From: DATJOJ01 sp035507035
GTDB lineage: Bacteria; Acidobacteriota; Terriglobia; Terriglobales; Acidobacteriaceae
Direction: 5' to 3'
Assembly: GCA_035507035.1 (NCBI GenBank)
Contig: DATJOJ010000068.1
Span: forward strand, 15,449 to 79,448
Length of the DNA: 64,000 nt
The notes beneath the pieces are model-generated. The model saw only the letters and a program-made list of their open reading frames with translations, had not been told where the DNA came from and did no database searches. The translations under genes and the position numbers were made by a program. Shown here piece by piece: positions 8,699 through 18,468 of this stretch (position 1 is its first letter; each line of letters begins with the position of its first letter).

Positions 8699-10945
8699 TT
8701 ACTCCATGTGAAGCGGCAGGCGAACGTGGAAGGTCGTGCCTCTGCCCACTTCCGAGTCAAACGTCAGCGAACCGCCGTGTTTTTCCACCACGATGGCGCG
8801 AGCGATCGCCAGACCCTGGCCCGTCCCGCGACCCACAGCTTTGGTGGTGAAAAAAGGTTCGAAAATTTTGTCGTGGATGTTGGCCGGAATGCCGCAACCG
8901 GTGTCGCTGATCGAAATCATCACTTGGTCGCCCTCGCGGCAGGTGCGGACCTCGATCACACCCCGCTGCTGACTCGACTCAAAACGGTCTTTGATGGCGT
9001 GCGCGGCGTTGATCAGCAAATTGAGAAATACCTGGTTCATATCGCCGCCGTCACAGTGCACCAGCGGCAGGTCCTGAAAATCAGTTTTTACATCCGCGAC
9101 GTACTTAATCTCATGGCTGGCAACCACCAGCGTGCTCTGCAAGGCTTTGTTAAGGTCGACCGCCGTCTTTTCACCACGATTGTGTGGCGCGAGGTCCTTC
9201 ATGGCTCGCACGATTTTGGCGACGCGGCTCACGCCATCGAGCGACTGTGCGAGGGCTTTGGGAATTTCTTCCAACAGAAAATCGAGATCGGCGATCTCTT
9301 CGGCTTTGGCTACCTCCTCGGCCAAACATGCTGCCACGCCGCCATTCAATGCTGCCCGCTCGAGCTCGCGATATTTGGCCAACAGTTTCGCAAGATCCTC
9401 GAACGACTCCTGCAGAAAATGCGTGTTATCGCCGACAAACTGGATGGGAGTATTGATTTCGTGGGCTATGCCCGCAGCCAGTCCACCGACCGCCTCGAGC
9501 TTCTGTGCCTGACGCAGCTCGATTTCCAGGCGCACCCGTTCGCTCACATCTTGCGCAACGACGAGAGCGGCGAAGCGTCCGTCATAGAGCAAAACGTGAG
9601 CACTCACTTCCGCTTGAATGATGCGGCCGTCGCGAGTGCGGTGCTTGGAGGCTCCGAAGAACCGTTTGTTGTTGGTGAGTTCCCGAATTTTGTCGTCCAG
9701 ACGTTTCCGTTCCTCCGGTGTCTGGATATCGGTAATGGTCATGTTCAAAAATTCATCCCTGCTGTAGCCGTAGTGCTCGACCGCGGCGCGGTTGACTTCC
9801 AGAAATTGACGAGTCCGGAAGTCGCAAACCCATACTGGTATAGGGATGGTGGCGAAGATGGTGCGAGCACTTTGCTCACTGCGCCGCAGGGCTTGTTCCG
9901 CAGTCCGGCGGTCGGCCAAGTGCACCGTCAACAGAGAGATGAGGAGCAACCCCGCAGCCAACACCGACCAACTGCTCCAATGCGAAGGCCGGAATGCCGC
10001 GGGCAACGGATAAGCAGCAATCTCCCAGGTTCTGCCAGCCACTTCGACGGTGCGCACCGTCCGGAAGCCCTTGGGCAGATCCCCAACCGAATCAAAACTG
10101 GCGCCCTTGGGATAAAGCAAGCGTTCGCCGGGATGAGCATCCCGATCAAAGATCGCGACCCGAAGGCCGGAAAGTGGATTGGGCATGGCACCGGCCTTTT
10201 CGACGATGTCTTGAATACGAAAAACGCCGAGAGCAAAACCGGCGAGTGCAGCGCTGCGGCGGTTCCCATCTTCCGGCTCGGCGCCATTCTTATAGACGGG
10301 ATAAAAAACCAGCGCGCCATATTGATCGGCGGTCTCCTGCACGAGGACGATTCGGCCAGTGGCGATCATTTTTCCCGTCGCCGCCGAGCGCTGAAGGGCG
10401 GCGCGACGCACCGAGTCCGAGGCCAGATCATATCCGAGCGCTTTCTGGTTGCCAATGTAAGGTTCGACGAAAAATACCGGGAAGTATTCCGGCCGCTCGC
10501 CCGCCTTCACCATTTTCCCGGGCGAAACTCGCTCGGTAAATTGAAACGAGGGGAAGCCGTCGTTCTGTGCTTCTTTTTCGTATGCGGGACGCTGTTCCTT
10601 AGGAACTCTGGGAATCCATTCAAGCGCCTGAATCGCCCTGTTCTGGGCCAACAGCGCGGACGAGAAACGGCGAAACGCAAGGCGATCGAAGCGCTGCGAA
10701 GCGTCAAAGTAGGCGTCGACAGAAATCAGGTTATCGAGAGTCAACGCAACATTGGTTTCCAACGCGTCCAGCCGTTCGCGGGCCACATTGTCGAACGCGG
10801 CCCGGGCATTTTCCTCTTCCAGACTGCGCAGCGTAAAGAAGACACCAAGAGTCAGGAGAAACCCGATGACGAGAAAAATCAGCAAGGACAAGGATCGGAA
10901 CAACAATTTAATGCCAGTAAAGCGGGATCGTGAGTTTCGACTCAT
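8699..10945 (-). CDS. Membrane sensor histidine kinase with CHASE and PAS domains
   Basis: 748 residues. Order: a transmembrane segment near residues 15-35 (LLFRSLSLLIFLVIGFLL), a periplasmic CHASE domain, a second membrane segment (SVLAAGLLLISLLTVHLAD), and a PAS domain (FATIPIPVWVCDFRT). Then come a HisKA dimer domain with the phospho-accepting His in GIAHEINTP and a HATPase domain with the N box (NLLINAAHAI), G boxes (DTGCGIP, GTGQGLA) and F box. All kinase motifs look intact. No response regulator lies next to it, so it is an orphan in this window. The start at 10945 (MSRNSRSRF) is preferred over 11017, because the extension lacks membrane or family similarity. Confidence 0.9.
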   Translation of the reverse strand: MSRNSRSRFTGIKLLFRSLSLLIFLVIGFLLTLGVFFTLRSLEEENARAAFDNVARERLDALETNVALTLDNLISVDAYFDASQRFDRLAFRRFSSALLAQNRAIQALEWIPRVPKEQRPAYEKEAQNDGFPSFQFTERVSPGKMVKAGERPEYFPVFFVEPYIGNQKALGYDLASDSVRRAALQRSAATGKMIATGRIVLVQETADQYGALVFYPVYKNGAEPEDGNRRSAALAGFALGVFRIQDIVEKAGAMPNPLSGLRVAIFDRDAHPGERLLYPKGASFDSVGDLPKGFRTVRTVEVAGRTWEIAAYPLPAAFRPSHWSSWSVLAAGLLLISLLTVHLADRRTAEQALRRSEQSARTIFATIPIPVWVCDFRTRQFLEVNRAAVEHYGYSRDEFLNMTITDIQTPEERKRLDDKIRELTNNKRFFGASKHRTRDGRIIQAEVSAHVLLYDGRFAALVVAQDVSERVRLEIELRQAQKLEAVGGLAAGIAHEINTPIQFVGDNTHFLQESFEDLAKLLAKYRELERAALNGGVAACLAEEVAKAEEIADLDFLLEEIPKALAQSLDGVSRVAKIVRAMKDLAPHNRGEKTAVDLNKALQSTLVVASHEIKYVADVKTDFQDLPLVHCDGGDMNQVFLNLLINAAHAIKDRFESSQQRGVIEVRTCREGDQVMISISDTGCGIPANIHDKIFEPFFTTKAVGRGTGQGLAIARAIVVEKHGGSLTFDSEVGRGTTFHVRLPLHME

Positions 10946-11088
10946 GATGCAAGGGCGCAGGCCGGCTGGACAAACTCCGGCAGCCGAGGCGAGACGCCAC
11001 TTCTTGTCTATCGGCAAGATTCAGCTCAGCTTGAGGACATTCGACCGTTTCGAACCTTCTGCAATTTCCGCGTTTGGCGGAAGTGTAG

Positions 11089-11721
11089 ATGCCTGATAAT
11101 GAACAACTTCAGATGGCGATGGCAAAAATAAAAATCTTTTCGGGACCGGCAGAGTTTCGCGCTTGGTTGAAGACAAATCACACTAAAGCGGCGGAGTTGG
11201 TTCTCGGCATCTACAACCGGCGCGCAGACAAGACCAGCATTACCTATCGCGAAGCGCTGGACGAGGCGCTCTGCTTTGGCTGGATTGACGGCGTACGCGG
11301 GAGCCTCGACGACATCACCTATACGATTCGCTTTAGTCCTCGAAAAGCTGGCAGCTATTGGAGCACCGTGAACACCAAGCGCTTCGGCGAATTGAAAAAG
11401 CTGCGCCGCCTCACGCCGGCCGGACTGAAAGCATTTGAGAACCGTTCACAGGAGTCGGGGAAGTATTCGTTCGAAAATCGGCCGAACCAACTCGACCCGG
11501 CGCTGGAGAAGCAATTTCGCGCTAACCGGAAAGCCTGGGAATTTTTCAGCGCGCAGGCGACCTGGTACCGGAGAACCTCGATCTTTTGGGTTGCAAGCGC
11601 GAAGAAAGAAGAGACGCGACTGAAACGGCTGGCAACTTTGATGAAAGACTCCGAGGCTGGACAGCGAATCGGATTACTGGCCCGGAAGGAGAAGAAGCGC
11701 CACGGAAATTCCCCACCCTGA
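11089..11721 (+). CDS. YdeI/OmpD-associated family protein
   Basis: 210 residues with the family signatures GYREALDEALCFGWIDG-like (here ITYREALDEALCFGWIDG), FSPRKAGSYWS and the middle segment RRLTPAGLKAFE. The C-terminus is very basic (RKEKKRHGN). It is a cytoplasmic protein without signal peptide. Members in other bacteria have been linked to antimicrobial-peptide or bacteriocin resistance, but the mechanism is not established. It is transcribed divergently from the histidine kinase; the intervening region at 10946-11088 should hold both promoters. Confidence 0.85.
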   Translation: MPDNEQLQMAMAKIKIFSGPAEFRAWLKTNHTKAAELVLGIYNRRADKTSITYREALDEALCFGWIDGVRGSLDDITYTIRFSPRKAGSYWSTVNTKRFGELKKLRRLTPAGLKAFENRSQESGKYSFENRPNQLDPALEKQFRANRKAWEFFSAQATWYRRTSIFWVASAKKEETRLKRLATLMKDSEAGQRIGLLARKEKKRHGNSPP

Positions 11722-11767
11722 CGTCGCAAAAACACCTCAGTCAGGATGGGGGACCCTCCAGGAAATA

Positions 11768-13276
11768 TTACTTGTTTAGGGTAGTGCTCTGGTGCATAGC
11801 CTTGAGCCTCGACTCCGGAATCGGTCGCGTGCCCTCGTCGTCGTAGTAATAGGTTTTGACAAATTTCGATTTGGCAACCGCCTCTTCTCCTTTGGAACTG
11901 AAGCGCTGCGCATCCACCGCAGGCAAGAGTGGCTGCTTAGTCGTGTACATGGCCTCGTTCAAGGTGGACCCATTGGGGGCTGTGGCCACCGCAAAAACAC
12001 CTAGCGGATTGCCGTTAATGTAGGACACTCCGATATAGTCCGCGACCATGTAACCGTCGTCGGAAACCGGCAACCAGGTCAACTGCATAGGGCCAGCGAG
12101 TTGCACGCCGGAGGTCCAGGTGCTGCCGCCGTCATCAGTTGAGGTGAAACCAACATCGAGCTGACAGTTGGTGTTGCAGTTTGCAACCGGGTAGTAGTAG
12201 TAAACGATGGTCAAGTGCGCGGTACTTCCGCTGGTTGCGGGATCGGCGCCCACGCCGGGAAGGAAATGATCGATGTTGCTGTTCAGCGGATCGATGGGGA
12301 TGCGAACCGGGCTGCTCCAATGCGTGCCGTCGGCGGACGTGCTGGCCACAATGTCATTCGTGCTGCAACCGCTGCGAAAGCGGCAATCCGACCAAACCAC
12401 GTACACGTTGCCAGCACCGTCGATGGTGGCGGCGGGCAGGTCGAAATTACGAATGTTGCCGGGATCGAAATAATCCTCGATCGATGAGACGTTGACGCTG
12501 GCATTCCAAGATTTACCGCCATTGGTGGAGACGAAGGCGCGGACCGCGCCGCCCTGGTAAGGCACAACGACGGTTCCGTTGGGTTGCACCAGCGGCTCGC
12601 CGCCCAGTCCGCCGGCGTGATCGGCGCTGGGCTGGCCGGGGCTCCAGGTCTGGCCACCGTCGCTCGAAACACTCATCAAGACATCGCCGGTGCCATAGGC
12701 CTGGTCCCATTCGGTGTAGCAGTTGCCGTAGTAGGGGCTGGTAGGCGTGTTGTCGCAGACGGTCCAATTCTTGTCATCGAGAGCGGTGCTATCAATCATG
12801 ACGGGATTGCCCCAGTGAATACCGTCTCGCGAGAGGGAAACCGCGACATCGCCGATCTTGCCTGAGTTGCCGTTCAGTCCGACCAGAGGCAGCGTAGAGA
12901 TCATCCACACACCGTGCTTGGCATCGTAAGCGACGGAAGGATCGGCAGCCGCGCCGAAGGGACCATTGTCGTAGTTCACGGTCAAGCCGGGAAGATAGCC
13001 ATAGGTTCCGGTTTTGCCGCCGTCGGTCGAAGTAGAGAAACCGATGTCAGCGCTGCCCCAGCCGATGGAACCGGGCCGGCGCGCCACGTGATAAGCAGCC
13101 ACGACGGTCGATCCCCAGGCGAAGGAATCCGGCTCAACCTCGGTGCGATGAACGCTGTCGGAGTTATGAAATTTATCGATGCTGATCTGCTCCAGGGTAT
13201 ACGTGGTCTGCGCCAGCGCTGAGGTCACGAGCAGTGCAAACGTGAAGGCAAGGAAAATGCTAAGCACGCGATTCAT
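11768..13276 (-). CDS. Secreted BNR/sialidase-like beta-propeller protein
   Basis: 502 residues with a signal peptide (FLAFTFALLVTSALA). Asp-box/BNR repeats are visible several times, for example STSTDGGKTG, SVSSDGGQTWSPG, VSTNGGKSWNAS and STDDGGSTW. Such proteins form six-bladed propellers found in sialidases and many non-enzymatic exported proteins. No arginine triad of a true sialidase could be assigned, so activity is open. The start at 13276 gives the signal peptide directly. The reading to 13339 adds an unsupported extension. Its 3' end lies 47 bases from the convergent YdeI gene. Confidence 0.8.
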   Translation of the reverse strand: MNRVLSIFLAFTFALLVTSALAQTTYTLEQISIDKFHNSDSVHRTEVEPDSFAWGSTVVAAYHVARRPGSIGWGSADIGFSTSTDGGKTGTYGYLPGLTVNYDNGPFGAAADPSVAYDAKHGVWMISTLPLVGLNGNSGKIGDVAVSLSRDGIHWGNPVMIDSTALDDKNWTVCDNTPTSPYYGNCYTEWDQAYGTGDVLMSVSSDGGQTWSPGQPSADHAGGLGGEPLVQPNGTVVVPYQGGAVRAFVSTNGGKSWNASVNVSSIEDYFDPGNIRNFDLPAATIDGAGNVYVVWSDCRFRSGCSTNDIVASTSADGTHWSSPVRIPIDPLNSNIDHFLPGVGADPATSGSTAHLTIVYYYYPVANCNTNCQLDVGFTSTDDGGSTWTSGVQLAGPMQLTWLPVSDDGYMVADYIGVSYINGNPLGVFAVATAPNGSTLNEAMYTTKQPLLPAVDAQRFSSKGEEAVAKSKFVKTYYYDDEGTRPIPESRLKAMHQSTTLNK

Positions 13277-13394
13277 GGGGAACAGTCCTTTGGTACCGGA
13301 ATTGTCCGCGGGACGTTGCGGAGGGAGCAGAGGCCGCACGGGGCGCGGAATGCGAGAACAAGTGTAACGTGGGAAGGATGGGGTGTCCAGAACA

Positions 13395-13420
13395 AAGCCC
13401 CTCCGTCGCAGGAGGGGCTT
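13395..13420 (-). terminator. Hairpin downstream of the TPR lipoprotein gene
   Basis: A perfect 10-base-pair stem (AAGCCCCTCC with GGAGGGGCTT) and a 6-base loop lie 25 bases past the stop codon at 13445. The following tract on the minus strand is T-poor, so it is a weak but plausible intrinsic terminator that would end the exbB-exbD-TPR transcript. Confidence 0.6.
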
Positions 13421-13444
13421 GCGTTTTCTAGCGCGAAGCCGGTT

Positions 13445-14287
13445 TTATTTGTTGCCGGATTGATCGAGCGTGATGCCCTGCGCGCCGGGCTGTTTTTCGG
13501 CCTTGGCTTTCTTGGTGGCCATGGTCTTGTCGACCCACTCGTCGGCGGTCTTCAGATCGGCCGCACGCTGCGCGGGATCGTCGCACTCAACATCCGCCTT
13601 CTCGCGATACATCAGGTTCATGTAGGCCATGGCATCGTCGTAATCCGGACGCAACTGCAAAGCTTTGTTGAGCGCGTCAATGCCATCTTGAATGTAGGGC
13701 GTGTTCCTCTCTTTCAAGTCCTCACAGACCTTCTTCTGATCTTTGTTCTTGGGATTGAGCGGCTCTTCGGGCTTCAGGCCAAGCTTGGCGCGGGCTTCCA
13801 TGCGCGGCTGGTAGGTCTGCGTCCAATCGATTACGCCGATGGAATAGTAAGGCTCGGGATCGTTGGGATCGACCTGCAGAGCATGGCGATAGTAAGTCTT
13901 GGCGTCATCGAACTTCTTCATGTTGAGATAAATATAGGCAATTCCCTTGTTGCTGTTGATCTGCTGCTCTTTCGCGGGATTGCCTTCCAGTACCTTCTTG
14001 TATTGTTCGATGGCCTGATTGCCCATGCGCAGGTTATCTTCCGCGTCAACGCCGGGAATGTATTGCTGGGCGTAAGCGGTGGCCAGATATAAGCGGGCAA
14101 CCGATAAAGCCGGATCGAGCGAAACAGCCTGCTGAAAATGATCAATGGCTTCTTCGTAGCGCGCGTTCTTATAAGACATGACGCCTTTATTTAGCTGGTC
14201 GCGCGCTCTCAGTTTGCCGCACCCGGCGCTGGCAAGCAGGGTGAGGGCGAGCGCCATCAGCGCCAACACTCGTGAGCTATTTTTCAT
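13445..14287 (-). CDS. TPR-repeat lipoprotein
   Basis: 280 residues. The signal peptide ends in a lipobox (LLASAGC), so the mature protein is probably lipid-anchored in the periplasm. At least four tetratricopeptide repeats follow (YEEAIDHFQQAVSLDP, KFDDAKTYYRHALQVDPNDPEPYYSIG, GIDALNKALQLRPDYDDAMAYMN). It is the last gene of the tonB-exbB-exbD-exbD string, 135 bases after the second exbD. By position it may scaffold or regulate the TonB energy complex; this is inference. Confidence 0.82.
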   Translation of the reverse strand: MKNSSRVLALMALALTLLASAGCGKLRARDQLNKGVMSYKNARYEEAIDHFQQAVSLDPALSVARLYLATAYAQQYIPGVDAEDNLRMGNQAIEQYKKVLEGNPAKEQQINSNKGIAYIYLNMKKFDDAKTYYRHALQVDPNDPEPYYSIGVIDWTQTYQPRMEARAKLGLKPEEPLNPKNKDQKKVCEDLKERNTPYIQDGIDALNKALQLRPDYDDAMAYMNLMYREKADVECDDPAQRAADLKTADEWVDKTMATKKAKAEKQPGAQGITLDQSGNK

Positions 14288-14422
14288 TGCGGTTCAATTC
14301 TCCAATCGCGAAGAATGACGGATTGCCCATCCTGACGGAGGAGCGCCGGACAGGCTTCGACAACCCGTCCGGACACAAATCCAAAATGCTTAAGAAATCT
14401 GCTGTTCCGCCGCAGCTTCGGC

Positions 14423-14863
14423 CTATCCGCCAGCTTCAATCTTGGCGGTGATCAGACCCACCTTGTCTACGCCGGAAGCGTGGGCAATGTCAATGACATT
14501 GGCCACATCGGCGAAGGGCACATTATCATCGCCCTTGACGAACATGACTTTTTCCGCGCGGGTCTTGAAGATGTCGGTGAGACGGGCTTGCAGTCCATCC
14601 CAAGTCGTATCTTCCTGGTTGATCTTGAGCGCCGGCGCCTGGCCCGGTCCACGATCAATCAACTGCACCACAATGGTGCGGTCGGGCGTATTGTTCTTGG
14701 GCGCGTTCGGCGGAGGCGGCTGCGGCACCAGCGCGTCGAGCCCTTTCGGAGTCAGAGGCGTGATGACCATGAAGATGATCAGCAGCACCAGCAATACGTC
14801 GATCAGCGGCGTTACGTTAATCGTTGCGCTTTGGCCCCCGCTGGGGCCGGCAGTCATTCCCAT
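14423..14863 (-). CDS. exbD: ExbD/TolR family biopolymer transport protein (second copy)
   Basis: 146 residues: a single membrane helix with the functional Asp in TPLIDVLLVLLIIFMVITP, then a periplasmic domain. It uses proton flow with ExbB to energise TonB. It begins 14 bases after the first exbD and has a GGGGAGAG ribosome binding site. The second periplasmic half (DNVPFADVANVIDIAHASG) is conserved with the first copy, but the Pro-rich linker (QPPPPNAPK) differs, so the two are not recent duplicates. Confidence 0.92.
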   Translation of the reverse strand: MGMTAGPSGGQSATINVTPLIDVLLVLLIIFMVITPLTPKGLDALVPQPPPPNAPKNNTPDRTIVVQLIDRGPGQAPALKINQEDTTWDGLQARLTDIFKTRAEKVMFVKGDDNVPFADVANVIDIAHASGVDKVGLITAKIEAGG

Positions 14864-14877
14864 AAACTCTCTCCCCT

Positions 14878-15348
<471 letters not shown>

Positions 15349-15458
15349 ATAGCCTGTTTCTCCCTATCCAGCGTTCCGTGCTTCGTTCCCTTTATCTGCG
15401 GAGGCGCGCCGGAACCAGCGTTCCGGCGCTCAGCAACTTGGGACCAGTTTCGGACCGC

Positions 15459-16214
15459 TTAGGACCGGCGCATTCCCCGGCGCTTCAGGAAGTAGTCGAT
15501 CAGTTCGCTGGAGGAGTTGTCCATCTCCACGTCGAACGCTTCCACACGGCCGGTGAGATAGTTGAACATCATCACAGCCGGGATGGCGACGAACAGCCCG
15601 ATGGCGGTGGTCACCAGAGCTTCGGCAATACCGCCGGCGACTGCGCCCAGACCGGTGGCCTTCTGCTCGGAAATGCCCTTGAACGCGTTGAGAATGCCCA
15701 TCACCGTGCCGAACAGCCCGACGAATGGAGCGGTGGAACCGATGGTCGCCAGACCACCGAGACCGCGCTTCAGTTCGGCGTGGACGATGGCTTCGGTGCG
15801 CTCCAAGGCGCGCTTGGAAGCTTCAATGGTTTCGCCAGGAATCTCGCCGCTTTCCTGATGAGCCCGGAATTCCATCAGACCGGCTGTGACAACCTTGGCC
15901 AGGTGGCTCTTTTTATTGCGCTCGGCGACCTTGATAGCTTCGTCGATCTTGCCGTCGCGCAGAGCGCCCGCGACTGCGGGCGCGAATGCCCGGGACTGCT
16001 TACGAGCTGCGCTGAAGGCCATCCAGCGGTCGATCATCACGCCGATCGACCAACCGGACATAATGAAAAGAATAATGACCACGCCTCGGGCTGTGGGTCC
16101 CATCTGCTTCCACAGCGAAATCGGGTCCCAGCCCACCGGCTGTTCCTGGAGAAGCCAGGTGGCCATCAGGTGAGCGCTGCTAACGGTATGGGTTGCTAAA
16201 TTGGCTAGGAACAT
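15459..16214 (-). CDS. exbB: ExbB/TolQ/MotA family proton channel protein
   Basis: 251 residues with three hydrophobic segments: near residue 40 (GVVIILFIMSGWSIGVMID), near 160 (GLGGLATIGSTAPFVGLFGTV) and near 200. The GLLGTV-type motif (here VGLFGTVMGI) and TAIGLFVAIPAVMMFNY are the family core. It forms the inner-membrane pentamer that works with the adjacent ExbD proteins and TonB. Confidence 0.93.
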   Translation of the reverse strand: MFLANLATHTVSSAHLMATWLLQEQPVGWDPISLWKQMGPTARGVVIILFIMSGWSIGVMIDRWMAFSAARKQSRAFAPAVAGALRDGKIDEAIKVAERNKKSHLAKVVTAGLMEFRAHQESGEIPGETIEASKRALERTEAIVHAELKRGLGGLATIGSTAPFVGLFGTVMGILNAFKGISEQKATGLGAVAGGIAEALVTTAIGLFVAIPAVMMFNYLTGRVEAFDVEMDNSSSELIDYFLKRRGMRRS

Positions 16215-16307
16215 GAGTTGCTTTTTCCTCCTCAGAGCTTTTCACACGTTGTAACGTGCCACTTCGCTAAACTTTGTCACTAATAATTACTGATTCTTGC
16301 CCGCCGG

Positions 16308-17048
16308 TTATCCGCCAGCCAGGGTAAAGTTCACGGTAATCTGGGTTTCGACTTCCACCGGCTCCCCGTTCAGCACATAGGGCTTGTAGCGCCACTGCTT
16401 CACGGCCTCAATGGCTGCCGGAGCGAGCATTGGATGACCGCTGACCAGATGCAGGTTTTCGATGCTACCGTCTTTACTGATCTCCGCGGCCAATACCACA
16501 GTTCCTTGGATGCGGGCTTGGCGGGCTAAGGGTGGATAGGCCGGCTGAACTCGGCGAATGAGTAACCCTTGTTGCACACCTTGGGAAACCCTTACCCGCT
16601 GGGGGGTAGCTACCTTAGGCACCGCAACCGGGGTCGAGCTGATAATTCCGCCGATCACGCCACCCATTTGCCCACCTGGAACGCCGCCGGGGACGCCGCC
16701 AACCACCCCACCGGTCGCCATCTGCGGCGGAGCCTCATCTTCCTTAATCATCTGGACTTTCTCAGGAATCTTGGTGGGGGTGCGGAGCTGCCCGTTGACG
16801 ATATCGGTTTGAACCTGTTTCACCACCTTGACCGGGGCCGCTGCGGGCGGCGGAGGCGGTGGAGGGGGTGGTGGGGGCGCGACCAGGAACGTCATTAATT
16901 GCGTCTTGGGGAGCGCTTCGGTGAACAGTAACGGGATCAAAACCAGAATTCCCACCAGGCACACTTGAAAAATGAAAGCAAAGGTCGTGGTCGACCCGCG
17001 CCTGGTTTTTAATCGGCCGCCTGATTCAATTAGGCTATCTTCGAACAT
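16308..17048 (-). CDS. tonB: TonB family protein with Gly/Val-rich linker
   Basis: 246 residues: an N-terminal membrane anchor (FIFQVCLVGILVLIPLLF), a run of eleven prolines, a periplasmic linker with a VGGVPGG-type repeat near residues 118-140, and the C-terminal TonB domain from about residue 165 (QPAYPPLARQARIQGTVVL). The Tyr-Pro motif and WRYKPYVLNG are typical. It transmits energy to outer-membrane receptors. It is first in the tonB-exbB-exbD-exbD order, 163 bases after secF. No TonB-dependent receptor is in the window. Confidence 0.92.
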   Translation of the reverse strand: MFEDSLIESGGRLKTRRGSTTTFAFIFQVCLVGILVLIPLLFTEALPKTQLMTFLVAPPPPPPPPPPPAAAPVKVVKQVQTDIVNGQLRTPTKIPEKVQMIKEDEAPPQMATGGVVGGVPGGVPGGQMGGVIGGIISSTPVAVPKVATPQRVRVSQGVQQGLLIRRVQPAYPPLARQARIQGTVVLAAEISKDGSIENLHLVSGHPMLAPAAIEAVKQWRYKPYVLNGEPVEVETQITVNFTLAGG

Positions 17049-17211
17049 AAAGTTTCTCCTACACGGAGCCTACTAACCTTTAGACACCACCTTGGCGTAA
17101 TTTGCTCCCGCGGCGCGGTCGTGTAAACGACGAATCCGAGGACGCAGAATACTACCGCAAACGCTAACGAATCACAAACTTGCAATACCAAAACCGCGTC
17201 CGGCCGGAGAT

Positions 17212-18420
17212 CTAGGCTTTTACCTTCACTTTTTCGCGGCGGCCTTCCTTGCCCGCGGGCAGCATGACGGGCTTGCCACGGTCGGAGCGCCAATCCTGGT
17301 AGGCGACCAGAATCGGCGCCGCGATGGCGATCGACGAATAGGTCCCGATTAGGATGCCGATTACCAGGGCAAAGGAAAACCCGTGCAGCACTTCTCCACC
17401 GAATAAATACAGGGCCAGCACGGTTAAGAACGTCAAACCAGCGGTGAGGATGGTCCGGCTTAGCGTCTGGTTGATGCTGCGATTCACGATGTCGGAAAGC
17501 TTATCCCGCCGCATCAGCTTCAGGTTCTCGCGGATGCGGTCGAAAACCACGATGGTGTCGTTGTTGGAATAGCCAATCAGGGTCAGAATGGCTGCGATGA
17601 CCGTCAGCGAGATTTCCTTATCCATCAGCGAAAAAGCGCCTACGGTGATCAGCGTATCGTGGAAGACCGTGATGACGGCCGCCACGCCATAGATCCACTC
17701 AAACCGAACCGCCAGGTAGACCAGCATGCCAGCTAGCGAGTACAGGACGGCTAACTTGGCCTGGGTCTGCAACTGATGTCCGACCTGGGGGCCGACAATT
17801 TCCACGTTGCGGACCGCGAAATTGGAGAGGAAGAATCCGTCGTTCAGCGAAGCGACAACGGTGGGATCGACGGCAGCCTTCAGCTCATCGATCGAATTCA
17901 ACACCCCGCCTTTGGTTTTGTCCCGATAATCGACAATCGCCTGCGCGATCTGGCCATAACGTTGATCAGCATCGGTGCCCAAATGCAGCGGATCTTTTTG
18001 CAGCAAGAAATTTTTTACGGTTAAGACCGACGCGTTATTGAGGTCCTCTTTACCCGCGACCGGGTTGGATTCGAGCGCATTGATGACCTGCAGTTTGCTG
18101 CGATCGAGCGCGGACTCGTTGGTCTCCTGCTCGGAAACGTCGATCAGGACTTCGTTGCTGCCAGCGACGTTCTCGTTGTACCGCTGAATCTTGACGTTGT
18201 GCAAGCCGGCGCGATCCATAGCCGCACGGATGGCATTGTCATTCGGCGTCTCTGCGAACTTGACATAGACAAGCGTGCCGCCGCGGAAGTCGACGCCCAG
18301 CGGAATGCCGTGCCAGAAGATCATAGAAAGCACGCCCGCCACGCTGAAAACCAGCGAAAACGCCAGGAAGTACCACTTCTTGCCGAGAAAGTCGATGTTT
18401 GGATTACGAAAAAATTCCAC
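17212..18420 (-). CDS. secF: Protein translocase subunit SecF
   Basis: 402 residues with the SecF N-terminal helix (FSLVFSVAGVLSMIFW), the GVDFRGGTLVYV motif and the C-terminal membrane domain (YSNNDTIVVFDRIRENL). SecF with SecD uses proton motive force to help export proteins through SecYEG. It is about 80-100 residues longer than most SecF proteins; the extra part lies in the first periplasmic domain (roughly residues 100-190). GTG start at 18420. It follows secD closely, separated by a heptamer repeat. Confidence 0.95.
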   Translation of the reverse strand: MEFFRNPNIDFLGKKWYFLAFSLVFSVAGVLSMIFWHGIPLGVDFRGGTLVYVKFAETPNDNAIRAAMDRAGLHNVKIQRYNENVAGSNEVLIDVSEQETNESALDRSKLQVINALESNPVAGKEDLNNASVLTVKNFLLQKDPLHLGTDADQRYGQIAQAIVDYRDKTKGGVLNSIDELKAAVDPTVVASLNDGFFLSNFAVRNVEIVGPQVGHQLQTQAKLAVLYSLAGMLVYLAVRFEWIYGVAAVITVFHDTLITVGAFSLMDKEISLTVIAAILTLIGYSNNDTIVVFDRIRENLKLMRRDKLSDIVNRSINQTLSRTILTAGLTFLTVLALYLFGGEVLHGFSFALVIGILIGTYSSIAIAAPILVAYQDWRSDRGKPVMLPAGKEGRREKVKVKA

Positions 18421-18440
18421 TTGGTTAAAACCTTTCTGAG

Positions 18441-18468
18441 CTACTAGCTCCTAGCCGCTAGCTACTAG
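18441..18468. repeat. Four tandem heptamers CTnCTAG between secD and secF
   Basis: CTACTAG, CTCCTAG, CCGCTAG and CTACTAG follow each other without gaps. CTAG is palindromic and gives a TAG on both strands. The secD stop codon (18465-18467) lies within the last unit. Confidence 0.7.

Noticed and set aside
8558..10933. Long plus-strand reading frame of 791 codons
   Set aside because: It runs antisense to the histidine kinase, whose motifs are all intact, and its translation shows no family motif.
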